Shown one piece after another: positions 1-7,280 of a stretch of 11,477 nt of DNA (positions within the stretch are counted from its first letter, which is position 1; each line of letters starts with the position of its first letter). The notes beneath the pieces were generated by a model. That model ran no database searches, was not told the origin of the DNA, and saw nothing but the letters and a program-made list of their open reading frames with translations. The stretch is from Candidatus Aminicenantota bacterium (lineage in GTDB: Bacteria > Acidobacteriota > Aminicenantia > UBA2199): assembly GCA_023137075.1 (NCBI GenBank), contig JAGLQA010000438.1:1-11477 (forward strand), written 5' to 3'. Made by a program: the position numbers and the translations under genes.

Positions 1-39
1 CCAGGCATGTGCGAAATTGATGGATGTGAGATCGGATTC

Positions 40-69
40 TTGACTTTCTTTTTCCACTTAATATATAAT
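40..69 (+). promoter_or_regulatory. Sigma70-type promoter of the lipid operon
   Basis: The sequence shows TTGACT at 40-45 and a perfect TATAAT at 64-69, separated by 18 bases. This is close to the bacterial housekeeping consensus. Transcription would begin near 75-77, giving a leader of only about 15 bases before the ATG at 91, with the ribosome binding site GGAGGGG (79-85) almost at the RNA 5' end. The promoter lies downstream of the earlier in-frame ATG at 7, which supports 91 as the true start and makes this gene the first of the operon. I see no operator-like palindrome around it. Confidence 0.75.
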
Positions 70-90
70 CATTTCCCTGGAGGGGTTATT

Positions 91-549
91 ATGCGTTTTT
101 TCATGTTAGATAGAATAATCGAGTTGGAAGTAGGCAGCAGAGCCAAAGGAATTAAAAACGTCACCCTGAGCGAGGATTTTTTTGACGACCATTTTCCCAG
201 GCACCCGGTTATGCCCGGTGTTTTGATAATCGAAGCGCTGGCTCAATTATCCGGTTTACTTCTTGAAAAAACAGTGGAAAGAGATTACAAGAAGAATGTA
301 AAAGCCATGCTCAGTATGCTTGAAAAAGTGAAATTTAGAAATATTTCGAAGCCGGGCGATACCCTGGCTCTAAATTCGGAGATAGTATCCGTTCATGAAG
401 ATGCAGGTAAAGTCAGGACAATTGCTAAAGTAGGTGAAAAAGTTATAGCCGAAACAGGAATGATTTTTGTATGGGTTTTGTTAGAAGACCCTGAACTCGA
501 GAAAAAACGGCAAGATTTACTGGATTTCTGGCTCCGGGATATAAAATGA
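91..549 (+). CDS. fabZ: FabZ-type 3-hydroxyacyl-ACP dehydratase (catalytically intact)
   Basis: This is a 152-residue hotdog-fold protein, the usual FabZ length. FabZ enzymes remove water from 3-hydroxyacyl-ACP to give trans-2-enoyl-ACP in the cytosol. The signature HFPRHPVMPGV runs from residue 34, followed by IIEALAQ; His34 and Glu48 match the family's catalytic pair. I chose ATG 91 because GGAGGGG lies 5 bases upstream and a strong promoter ends at 69; the in-frame ATG at 7 would precede the promoter and add an unrelated leader. The stop overlaps the next start as ATGA. The N-terminus is very like that of the second hotdog protein at 8718 (MRF, DRI, AKGIK motifs), so the two are paralogues and may form one dimer. 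It is probably a pathway-specific copy, since it sits with a dedicated ACP and ketosynthase pair. Confidence 0.9.
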   Translation: MRFFMLDRIIELEVGSRAKGIKNVTLSEDFFDDHFPRHPVMPGVLIIEALAQLSGLLLEKTVERDYKKNVKAMLSMLEKVKFRNISKPGDTLALNSEIVSVHEDAGKVRTIAKVGEKVIAETGMIFVWVLLEDPELEKKRQDLLDFWLRDIK

Positions 550-1841
550 AAAGAAGGGTGGCTATCACAGGAATCGGCGCCATTACCCCCTTAGGGATCG
601 GTATGGAAAAAAATTGGGAGAAAGTAAAGAAGGGGGTCCCGGGCATCTCTAAGATTGAATTCCCGGGCAGTCGTTTATTTCCACATAGTTTTGCCGGTTC
701 GGTCAGTAATTTCGATCCCGCTGATTTTATCCCGAAAAAAAAGATGATAAAACTTATGAACCGGGAAGCGCAGATGGCCGTTTCAGCAGCAGGACTGGCC
801 ATTGCTGATGCGGGTATGGACGGCTGTTATTCTCCGCACCGCACCGGGCTCTACTTAGGCACCGGGCTCACATCCGGCCAGTTGCCGGACCTTATCAAGC
901 TTGTTGGGAACTCGATAGATGAGAATGACCGTTTTTCATACCGGCATATGGGAACAGAGGCGCTTCCCAACTGTAATCCCCTTCTTTCTTTTAAAATATT
1001 GACGAATATGCCATTGTGCTACATCTCGATCCTATTCCAGGTTAAAGGTCCGAACATGGTATTCAATCCCTGGTCAGGTAATACCGCCCAGGCAATAGGT
1101 GAAGGAATAGTTGCCATACAGCAAGGAGATATCGACTGCGCCATCGTCGGTGGATGCGACTCCAAAACAAACTATGTGGGTTTTCTTACATTCACAAAAC
1201 TTGGACTTCTCTCTAAAAAAGGAAAATCCCGGCCTTTTGATAAGAACCGGGACGGCATCGTTTTAAGTGAAGGCGCCTGTATCTTAGTTTTAGAGGACCT
1301 GGAAAAAGCAGAGAGCCGGAACGCAAACATTTATGCGGAATTGTCGGGATATGCGACTGTTACCGATCCCGACTCGAAAAGTGGGTGGCACCCGCAGCCC
1401 ATGAGGGGACCGGAAGTATTAGAGAAGAGAACGGAAGTATTGGAGAAGACCATGAAACAAGCGGTCTCCGATTCAGGTCTTGATAAAGATGGTATTGATC
1501 TCATCTGCGCTGCCGCAAATTCCCACCCTGTCGGCGACTTAGTGGAAGCCCGGGCGGTAGAATCACTTTTCAAAGGGCGGGCTGCCCCCCCGGTGATTGC
1601 TGTTAAAACGTTGACCGGGGATATGATTGCGGCTGCCGCTCCCTTCGAATTGGCCGTGTGCGCTCTTGCGTTGAAAGAAGGAATATTACCTGCCGGGGTC
1701 GCCCCTGGGGAGAGTGATGAGAACATCCGGCTGCGGTTCTGTAAAAACAAACCTGAAAAAAAAGATATAAAAACTGCCCTATCGAATTCCTTCGAGTTCG
1801 GCAATTCTAAAGTAAGCCTAACAGCAAGGAGATATTCATGA
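546..1841 (+). CDS. Degenerate ketosynthase-fold protein, likely chain-length-factor-like partner
   Basis: This 431-residue protein has the full thiolase-fold architecture of FabF-type 3-oxoacyl-ACP synthases: N-terminal AITGIGAITPLG, a central AQAIGEG, RPFDKNRDG, and C-terminal SNSFEFGN. All three catalytic positions are altered. The active-site Cys is Ser177 (context NPWSGNTAQAIG), the first His is Ala323 (ICAAANSHPVGD in place of the usual NAHGTST) and the second His is Asp359 (KTLTGDM in place of KSMTGH). It therefore should not condense acyl chains itself. In type II polyketide and aryl-polyene systems a dead ketosynthase partner dimerises with a live one and shapes chain length; the live ketosynthase follows directly with an ATGA overlap. 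I see no clear Shine-Dalgarno, so translation is probably coupled to the dehydratase gene. A 21-base imperfect duplication at 1410-1451 repeats EVLEK. The alternative is an orphan acyl-binding protein. Confidence 0.85.
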   Translation: MKRRVAITGIGAITPLGIGMEKNWEKVKKGVPGISKIEFPGSRLFPHSFAGSVSNFDPADFIPKKKMIKLMNREAQMAVSAAGLAIADAGMDGCYSPHRTGLYLGTGLTSGQLPDLIKLVGNSIDENDRFSYRHMGTEALPNCNPLLSFKILTNMPLCYISILFQVKGPNMVFNPWSGNTAQAIGEGIVAIQQGDIDCAIVGGCDSKTNYVGFLTFTKLGLLSKKGKSRPFDKNRDGIVLSEGACILVLEDLEKAESRNANIYAELSGYATVTDPDSKSGWHPQPMRGPEVLEKRTEVLEKTMKQAVSDSGLDKDGIDLICAAANSHPVGDLVEARAVESLFKGRAAPPVIAVKTLTGDMIAAAAPFELAVCALALKEGILPAGVAPGESDENIRLRFCKNKPEKKDIKTALSNSFEFGNSKVSLTARRYS

Positions 1842-3103
1842 GAAGGGTTGTCGTAACCGGCTGTGGTGTTGTTTCTCCTATCGGTTCCGGAAAAAAGAAT
1901 TTTTTTAATTCTCTCGAGCAAGGGAAGTCCGGGATAGACGAAATAACCCTCTTCGATGCGGCGGCTTTTCCCGTGAGAATCGCAGGAGAGGTAAAAGACC
2001 TGGATTCAGACGGTATACTGGGAATTTATCCCGAAGCATGCGGGATTTCGGACAGGAAGGTTTTTTTAGGCCTGTCGGCTTTCAGTGAAGCCATTGCGGA
2101 TTCACAAATCGGAGAGGAAACATTGAAAAACGGAAGAACCGGGATAAATTCCGGTGTTTGTTTAGAAGTTTTACCTCTTGAAGAATTTCATAAGAGTTCC
2201 GGCAATTTAAAAGAGAGGCTAAAAGATATTTACAGCGACCTACTCAAAAGGGGAACGAATCTTCAAACTCCATTAGATACTACCAATAAATTCATTATTG
2301 AGAAATATAAAATATCGGGTCCCGGGTATGTAAATTGTTCTGCCTGTGCTGCCTCGGCCCAGGCAATCGGGCATTCTTGCCAGGTAATTAAAAGAGGCAA
2401 TGCAGAGGTGTTTATTTGCGGTGGGTTTGACTCCATGATCAATCCCTTAGGTATCGGTGGGTTCAGCCTCTTAGGCGCACTCTCCACCAAAAACGAGTTA
2501 AAGGGAGCTGCCTGCCGTCCTTTTGATGTAAGGCGGGATGGAGCGGTAATCGGCGAAGGCGCGGGGGCGTTGGTTATCGAAGAACTGGACCATGCATTGA
2601 AAAGAAGTGCAAAAATATATTGTGAAATCCTGGGTTTCGGATCGAGCCTCGATGCATACAAACCAACAGACCCGGATCCCGAAGGAGACGGCGCTGCTGC
2701 CGCGATAGGAATGGCGCTGCGCTCGGCGCGGTTAAGCCCGGATAAAATCGACTATATCAATGCCCACGGCACATCTACCCCCAAGAATGATGAGATTGAA
2801 ACAAAGGCTGTCAAGAAGGTATTTGGCAGTAAAGCATATCAAATACCGGTCAGTTCCACAAAATCGATGATCGGCCATTTGATTGCAGCCTCCGGCGGTG
2901 TGGAATTCATCGCCTGCCTCCTGGGCTTCGAGCGCAATTTAATACCGCCAACGATTAATTATGATAAAAAAGACCCTTATTGTGACCTTGATTATGTAGC
3001 CAACCGGTCAAGAGAATGGCAGGGAGAGTACATCCTGTCCAATTCTTTCGGCTTTGGCGGTCAGAATGCCTGCCTTATTTTGAAAAGGTGGAGTAAGGAG
3101 TGA
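1838..3103 (+). CDS. fabF: 3-oxoacyl-ACP synthase, FabF type (catalytically intact)
   Basis: This 421-residue condensing enzyme is of normal FabF length. The family performs decarboxylative Claisen condensation of malonyl-ACP with an acyl chain held on the active-site cysteine. The complete triad is visible: Cys170 (NCSACAASAQAIG), His310 (NAHGTSTPKND) and His347 (TKSMIGHLIAASGG), plus Lys342 and the glycine-rich C-terminal SNSFGFGGQN. AAGGAG at 1826-1831 lies 6 bases before ATG 1838, and the start overlaps the upstream stop by 4 bases. The order dead ketosynthase then live ketosynthase, with translational coupling, suggests equimolar production and a heterodimer. The central part (around residues 105-150) differs from housekeeping FabF, which fits a specialised chain substrate. 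It could act in a polyene-like or unusual fatty acyl assembly; the exact starter and chain length cannot be read. Confidence 0.9.
   Translation: MRRVVVTGCGVVSPIGSGKKNFFNSLEQGKSGIDEITLFDAAAFPVRIAGEVKDLDSDGILGIYPEACGISDRKVFLGLSAFSEAIADSQIGEETLKNGRTGINSGVCLEVLPLEEFHKSSGNLKERLKDIYSDLLKRGTNLQTPLDTTNKFIIEKYKISGPGYVNCSACAASAQAIGHSCQVIKRGNAEVFICGGFDSMINPLGIGGFSLLGALSTKNELKGAACRPFDVRRDGAVIGEGAGALVIEELDHALKRSAKIYCEILGFGSSLDAYKPTDPDPEGDGAAAAIGMALRSARLSPDKIDYINAHGTSTPKNDEIETKAVKKVFGSKAYQIPVSSTKSMIGHLIAASGGVEFIACLLGFERNLIPPTINYDKKDPYCDLDYVANRSREWQGEYILSNSFGFGGQNACLILKRWSKE
3095..3100 (+). promoter_or_regulatory. Ribosome binding site fixing the FabG start
   Basis: AAGGAG lies 8 bases before ATG 3109 and overlaps the in-frame GTG at 3100, so ATG 3109 rather than the GTG is the likely initiation codon. 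Confidence 0.7.
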
Positions 3104-3108
3104 CAGGG

Positions 3109-3858
3109 ATGAATTTAAATGATAAAAATGCCTTAGTAACCGGTGCATCAACCGGGATCGGCAAGGTAATCGCAGTCGAATTAGCGAAACATGGAGCCAA
3201 TGTTGCCGTTAATTACCTGCGGCACGAAAGCGAGGCAAAAAACACCGCGGAGAAAATTGAAAAGATAGGGAAAGGGGCTTTAGTTGTTAGAGCGGATGTA
3301 TCTGTTTCCGGTCAGGTCGACGAGATGGTAGAAAAGGTAAATGCCGAATTCGGTTCTATAGATATCCTGGTGAATAATGCCGGTATTGCCATAGACTGTC
3401 CTGTGGTGGGAATGGAAGATCAAGAATGGGAGAAGGTTCTCGCGGTAAACCTCAAAGGTATGTTTTACACCTGCAGGGCTGTGGGTAAGTATATGAGGAG
3501 GCAAAAAAACGGCAGGATAGTGAATATCTCGTCTGTAGTAGCGCAAAAGGGCGGCAGGGGCCAGGCAAATTATGCTGCCGGCAAAGGAGGTGTGGAAGCG
3601 TTCAGCAGGGTGTTGGCAGCAGAGCTTGCCGGCAAAGGGATAACGGTAAACGCGGTGGCGCCCGGTGTAATACGCACAAAACTAACGGAAGAAGTGATTG
3701 AAAGAGTAGGAGAACAATTACTTTCGAGAATACTATTGGGGCGATTCGGTCAGCCGCGGGAAGTAGCGAAGCTTGTTGTTTTTTTATGTTCCGACGACGC
3801 ATCTTATATAACAGGCCAGGTTATAGGAGTAGACGGAGGTTTCGGACTGTGTTTTTAG
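3109..3858 (+). CDS. fabG: 3-oxoacyl-ACP reductase, FabG-type SDR
   Basis: This 249-residue classical short-chain dehydrogenase/reductase would reduce the 3-oxoacyl-ACP made by the ketosynthase, using NAD(P)H. Visible motifs are the nucleotide-binding TGASTGIG (residues 11-18), NNAG (89-92), Asn114, Ser142, Tyr155 and Lys159 (YAAGK), and the C-terminal VDGGFG. All four catalytic-tetrad positions are present. I chose ATG 3109 because AAGGAG at 3095-3100 is 8 bases upstream; a GTG at 3100 also opens the frame but lies inside that ribosome binding site. The gene starts 5 bases after the ketosynthase stop, and its end overlaps the next gene by 10 bases. It is one of two SDRs in the cluster; which of them is the main ketoreductase is unknown. 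Confidence 0.9.
   Translation: MNLNDKNALVTGASTGIGKVIAVELAKHGANVAVNYLRHESEAKNTAEKIEKIGKGALVVRADVSVSGQVDEMVEKVNAEFGSIDILVNNAGIAIDCPVVGMEDQEWEKVLAVNLKGMFYTCRAVGKYMRRQKNGRIVNISSVVAQKGGRGQANYAAGKGGVEAFSRVLAAELAGKGITVNAVAPGVIRTKLTEEVIERVGEQLLSRILLGRFGQPREVAKLVVFLCSDDASYITGQVIGVDGGFGLCF
3835..3840 (+). promoter_or_regulatory. Ribosome binding site for the GTG-started nitroreductase
   Basis: GGAGGT sits inside the 3' end of the FabG gene, where it also encodes part of its GG-containing C-terminus. It is 8 bases before GTG 3849. It is the strongest evidence for that start, since no ATG exists near the conserved N-terminus of the nitroreductase. Confidence 0.75.
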
Positions 3859-4487
3859 AAGAGTTATTAAAAACTATCAAAGAACGAAGAAGTGTCAGGG
3901 AGTTTACCCCGGAAAAGATCGATGACGAAGCCATAAGAACATTGATCGATGCAGCCGGGCACGCCCCCAGTAATACCAACCGGCAAGCCTGGAAATTTAT
4001 AATCCTCAAGAATGACAAAATAAAAGCAAGAATTGCCATTGCGGTTAAAAAGAAGATAGAAAAAGTGAAAGAGAATATAGAGGATGACGCCCTTCGGGAT
4101 CTATTTGTTAACTACACTAAATACCTATTATTCTTTGAACAGGCGCCGGTCGTGATCTTCGCCCTCTATAAAACCGCCCTTCCTTTTGTCGATCATGTGT
4201 ACGCCAGGGCGGGTTTGAAAACACGTGATAAGAGGGACCATTCCGAACTAATAAGCGTATCGATGGCGGTACAGAATCTTCTCTTAACGGCGCACGCCAT
4301 GGGATTGGGTGCCTGCTGCATGACCAGTCCTTTGATCGCCGTTGCTGAAATCAAAAAAATCCTCGACATAAGAATACCCTTTGAAATCGCGGCCCTAATA
4401 CCCATAGGCAAATATGAAAAAGAACCGGAACCGGTAGGCCGTAAAAAGATAGACAAAATAATCGAGATCGTGCCCCCAGAACTGTAA
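3849..4487 (+). CDS. Nitroreductase-family FMN oxidoreductase
   Basis: This 212-residue protein has the nitroreductase-fold signatures: KERRSVREF at residues 11-19 (the Arg/Ser residues that bind FMN phosphate), LIDAAGHAPSNTNRQAW at about 32-48, and LGACCMTSPL at about 153-162, where the dimer's flavin site closes. The family reduces or oxidises varied substrates using FMN and NAD(P)H, so the name says little about the real reaction. The start is GTG 3849, preceded by GGAGGT at 3835-3840; the in-frame ATG at 3786 would add 21 basic residues encoded inside the SDR gene. It overlaps the SDR by 10 bases. Because the operon lacks a FabI/FabK/FabV-like enoyl reductase, this flavoprotein could be an ene-reductase or a dehydrogenase acting on the acyl chain; that is inference from context only. 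Confidence 0.85.
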   Translation: MFLEELLKTIKERRSVREFTPEKIDDEAIRTLIDAAGHAPSNTNRQAWKFIILKNDKIKARIAIAVKKKIEKVKENIEDDALRDLFVNYTKYLLFFEQAPVVIFALYKTALPFVDHVYARAGLKTRDKRDHSELISVSMAVQNLLLTAHAMGLGACCMTSPLIAVAEIKKILDIRIPFEIAALIPIGKYEKEPEPVGRKKIDKIIEIVPPEL

Positions 4488-4514
4488 GGGTGATGCAATA
4501 AAAAGGAGTTATAA

Positions 4515-4934
4515 ATGAACGAAGAAGAAATCGCGGCAAAAGTGATAGTATGCATAGCTGAAACAGTAGGTGTTAAAGAAGAAGACGTTACCCGGGATGC
4601 TTCCCTTATCGATGATATCGGGGCGGACTCCCTCGATTTACTCGATCTGGTATTCCGGCTTGAGCAGGATTTTGATATCAGGATTAGCAGGGGGGAAATT
4701 GAATCGAGAGCGAAAGAGACGATGCCCGAAGAAGACTTCGAAGTTGACGGGTATCTTTCGGAAAAGGCCAAAGAAGAGCTCAGGAAATCGCTCCCGGAAG
4801 TTGACGGTTCAAAATTCGAGGGAAATTTAAGAAAAAGCGATATCCCCCGGTTGTTCACCGTGCTAACATTTATAAAATTAGTTAAGGAAAAGTTGAGAGT
4901 AAAATGTTACTCGAAAATAAAACAGCAATCATAA
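4515..4934 (+). CDS. Acyl carrier protein with a large insertion before its last helix
   Basis: This 139-residue protein carries the phosphopantetheine site GADSLDLLDL, with Ser39 as the attachment residue, after a standard acidic ACP N-terminal half. A normal ACP has about 80 residues. Here the last helix (TVLTFIKLVKEKL, about 115-127) is displaced by an insertion at about 58-113 that contains SEKAKEELRKSLPEV and EGNLRKSDIPRLF. The longer ACP probably serves only this pathway, and the insertion may dock the partner enzymes. AAGGAG at 4503-4508 is 6 bases before the ATG. The last 31 bases overlap the next SDR gene, so the final residues after VKEKL are encoded in the shared DNA and may be structurally unimportant. 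A phosphopantetheinyl transferase is not in the window. Confidence 0.88.
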   Translation: MNEEEIAAKVIVCIAETVGVKEEDVTRDASLIDDIGADSLDLLDLVFRLEQDFDIRISRGEIESRAKETMPEEDFEVDGYLSEKAKEELRKSLPEVDGSKFEGNLRKSDIPRLFTVLTFIKLVKEKLRVKCYSKIKQQS

Positions 4935-5641
4935 CCGGCGGTACCGGGGCCATTGGGGCGAAGTTGTGTGAAATCTTCTCCCTTGAAGGTGCGGACACAG
5001 CCTTTAATTATGAGAAGAGCGAGAAAAAAGCGGAAAAAATTTTAACGGTTATAAAAGAGAACAACCGCCAGGGTCTGGCCTTCAGGTGTTCGGTTCTCGA
5101 CAGCGCCGGCATTGAAAAAATGATAGATGAAGTCATCCGAAAATTTGGCCGGATAGACATCCTGGTGAACAATGCGGGTATTACCCAGGTGCTGCCGCTG
5201 CCCCTGATCGAAGAAGAGGATTGGGACCGGATGATGGCAGTCAATGTTAAGGGGATGTTCTTAGTGACAAAAGAGGTAGTGCGGAGAATGATCGCCCGAA
5301 AGTCGGGAGTAATCTTGAATATAGGCTCTATCGCGGGAATGCGGCTGCTTGAGGTGCCGGTTCATTATGCCGCGGCAAAAGCCGCGGTAACCGGGTTTAC
5401 TATTTCCCTGGCAAAAGAGCTTTCCCGGTATAACATCAGGGTAAACGCCATCGCCCCCGGTATGCTCGATGCCGGTGTGGGCACGAATGTACCGGAAAAG
5501 CAGTATAATGAATACATGAAATACTGCACTGCCGGTAGGCCGGGAAAACCGGAAGAGGTGGCCTCTTTTGCCGCTTTCCTCTGTTCGGATAAAGCGGCCT
5601 ACATCAATGCCCAGAACATGGTTGTAGACGGAGGGCTTTAA
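4904..5641 (+). CDS. Second FabG-type SDR oxidoreductase
   Basis: This 245-residue short-chain dehydrogenase has TGGTGAIG at residues 11-18, NNAG at 89-92, Asn114, Ser142, Tyr155, Lys159 (YAAAK) and a terminal VDGG. The tetrad is complete, with the same residue numbers as in the SDR at 3109, so the two are the same subfamily. They differ in the substrate-specific region after the active site (LDAGVGTNVPEK here). The start lies 31 bases inside the ACP gene; only a weak GAGAG at 4895-4899 precedes it, so translation is probably coupled to the ACP. The N-terminus MLLENKTAIITGG is a natural SDR beginning, which supports this start despite the long overlap. It could be the main ketoreductase, or act on another oxygenated position of the chain. 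It is the last gene before an A-rich spacer. Confidence 0.87.
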   Translation: MLLENKTAIITGGTGAIGAKLCEIFSLEGADTAFNYEKSEKKAEKILTVIKENNRQGLAFRCSVLDSAGIEKMIDEVIRKFGRIDILVNNAGITQVLPLPLIEEEDWDRMMAVNVKGMFLVTKEVVRRMIARKSGVILNIGSIAGMRLLEVPVHYAAAKAAVTGFTISLAKELSRYNIRVNAIAPGMLDAGVGTNVPEKQYNEYMKYCTAGRPGKPEEVASFAAFLCSDKAAYINAQNMVVDGGL

Positions 5642-5729
5642 ATTGAAAGACAAAAAAAGATTAAAAAACTGAAAGATTGGATGATAAAAGACATGAAAGA
5701 TAAAAGAATTGAAAGATTTAGGATTTAAG
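5642..5729 (+). repeat. A-rich spacer with four TGAAAGA direct repeats
   Basis: This is the longest gap in the operon. It is almost pure purine with scattered T and contains TGAAAGA at 5644, 5670, 5694 and 5710, with start-to-start spacings of 26, 24 and 16 bases. There is no convincing hairpin with a T-run and no clear promoter pair, so I see neither a terminator nor a new transcription start. A 15-codon frame at 5681-5728 runs into the next gene but has no ribosome binding site of note. It may be a decayed simple repeat or a translational spacer between the two enzyme blocks. Confidence 0.5.
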
Positions 5730-7280
5730 ATGAAAAAGGACGCTAAGAGAAAAAGAGATTATATTTATTACGATTTTACCCGTAGTATGTGCCGCCGGTG
5801 CGGAAAAATAATCGATGCGCAGATCATCTTTCGTGACGGGAAGGTTTTTTTACGTTCAATCTGCCCCCAACATGGCGCATCGGAAGCACTTATCGCGGCA
5901 AATATCGATTGGTATTTAAAGGTTATAAACACCAGGCAGGCAACCGATAGACCCGGCAAATTCTCTAAGGAGATAAGTGAGGGATGTCCCTATGACTGCG
6001 GCCTCTGTACCTGGCACGAAAAAGCGTGCAATCTCCCTATTATTTCAATAACGAATGTGTGTAACTTAAAATGTCCTATCTGTTTTACTTATAATAGAGA
6101 TGACCCGGAATATTTCATGCCTGTCGAGGAATTCAAACAGGTTATAGATTGGCTTACGGCTTCGGAAAAGTCTATCGACCTGATCAATATTACCGGGGGA
6201 GAGCCGACCCTTCACCCGGAATTATTCAAAATAATCGAACTCTGCCGGAGAAAGGAAATCGGCAGGGTGACGCTTAACTCGAACGGTTTGAAACTTGCCG
6301 AGGATGAGGATTTTGTCAAAAAACTTGCCGGTTACGGCGTATATGTAATTTTGTCTTTTAACACCTTTAACCGGGATATTGCAAAAAAAATGCACGGAGC
6401 GGATGTACTTAAGAAAAAATTAGATGCCCTGAAGAACCTGGAAAAGTACGGGGTGCAGACAACCTTAATGAACGTATCGGTAAAGGATCTGAATGATAAA
6501 GAAATCGGCAAGGTTATCGACTATGCCTTAAAGAAAGATTTTATACGAAGTGTAACGATCCAGAACATGACCTATACCGGTTTTGCCGGCGGCAGGTTCA
6601 CGCCGAGAAAACATCTACCCATAGATGAGGTTATCGATAATATAGTAAAGCGGTCGGCGACCGTAGCCGATAGGGCACACCATACGATTCCCGCGAAGTT
6701 ACAAAACCTTCACAAAAAAACAAGATTTTCGCCGGATAATAGTATAGAGCACCGGGAAAAGAGATTGACCCATGATGATTTTGTACCTCTTCCCGGTTCT
6801 CATCCGCTCTGCTATTCGGTATGTTACATATTCCGGGACGGGGACTACACGTTTCCCCTCAAGAGGCTATTTCCCGGGGATGAATATTACGAAATCCTGG
6901 GAAAAAAATACCTGGTCCATCCGGGAGAGAACTTCCAGCGGATACTTTCGGATAAAATAAATGAGATATGGGCCCGGAAAGACAGTTACCCGGAGTCTGA
7001 AAGGATTCTAAAAATGATGAAAAATATGATCGGCAAACTCTACCCTACAGGCGAGCATCTTTCTCCCTTTGAGCGCCAGAAAAGAGCTGAAAAATTCATA
7101 AAAATCATATACATCCATGCATATATGGATGAAGATACCTTTGACCTATCTCGGGTGAATAGGTGTAGTGTCCTTGTCCCGGGTATAGATAAAACATACA
7201 TCCCGGTGTGTACATATAATTTATTTTACCGCGAGAAAGATAAGCGTTTCCGGAAAGCCGGAGAAAGAGGTATTCGATGA
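5730..7280 (+). CDS. Radical SAM protein, Tes/MJ0619-like (first copy)
   Basis: This 516-residue protein has the SAM-cluster motif C111-x3-C115-x2-C118 (CNLKCPIC) at the start of the barrel, followed by the GGE motif NITGGEPTLHPEL (about 153-165). Upstream is a metal-site-like pair C21-x2-C24 and C45-x2-H48, then C86-x3-C90-x2-C93-x6-C100, a likely auxiliary iron-sulfur site. Downstream are C361, C365, C479 and C494 (IPVCTYN), probably a second auxiliary cluster. This layout is that of the COG1964/MJ0619 family, which includes the archaeal tetraether lipid synthase that joins lipid chains by C-C bonds. No B12-binding domain is seen. I chose ATG 5730 because AGGA at 5720-5723 precedes it; an in-frame TTG at 5709 is weaker. 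The stop overlaps the next gene as ATGA. In this setting a lipid chain is a reasonable substrate; the specific reaction is inference. Confidence 0.85.
   Translation: MKKDAKRKRDYIYYDFTRSMCRRCGKIIDAQIIFRDGKVFLRSICPQHGASEALIAANIDWYLKVINTRQATDRPGKFSKEISEGCPYDCGLCTWHEKACNLPIISITNVCNLKCPICFTYNRDDPEYFMPVEEFKQVIDWLTASEKSIDLINITGGEPTLHPELFKIIELCRRKEIGRVTLNSNGLKLAEDEDFVKKLAGYGVYVILSFNTFNRDIAKKMHGADVLKKKLDALKNLEKYGVQTTLMNVSVKDLNDKEIGKVIDYALKKDFIRSVTIQNMTYTGFAGGRFTPRKHLPIDEVIDNIVKRSATVADRAHHTIPAKLQNLHKKTRFSPDNSIEHREKRLTHDDFVPLPGSHPLCYSVCYIFRDGDYTFPLKRLFPGDEYYEILGKKYLVHPGENFQRILSDKINEIWARKDSYPESERILKMMKNMIGKLYPTGEHLSPFERQKRAEKFIKIIYIHAYMDEDTFDLSRVNRCSVLVPGIDKTYIPVCTYNLFYREKDKRFRKAGERGIR

Noticed and set aside
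7..90. N-terminal extension of the first dehydratase from ATG 7
   Set aside because: It precedes and runs through the promoter at 40-69, has no ribosome binding site, and adds 28 residues absent from FabZ proteins; ATG 91 has GGAGGGG.
1331..1921. Long antisense open frames, including this one and 4193-4858 on the minus strand
   Set aside because: They lie opposite genes with clear catalytic motifs, have no recognisable domains and are expected shadows of codon use.
5681..5728. 15-codon open frame in the A-rich spacer
   Set aside because: There is no good ribosome binding site and its sequence simply reflects the repeated TGAAAGA motif.
5709..5729. TTG start for the first radical SAM protein
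   Set aside because: ATG 5730 has AGGA 6 bases upstream and leaves a typical N-terminus; the TTG has no better signal.
5985..6008. CPYDCGLC in the first radical SAM protein as the SAM-binding cluster
   Set aside because: The second CxxxCxxC, CNLKCPIC, follows the first barrel strand and precedes GGE, so the earlier one is more likely an auxiliary site.
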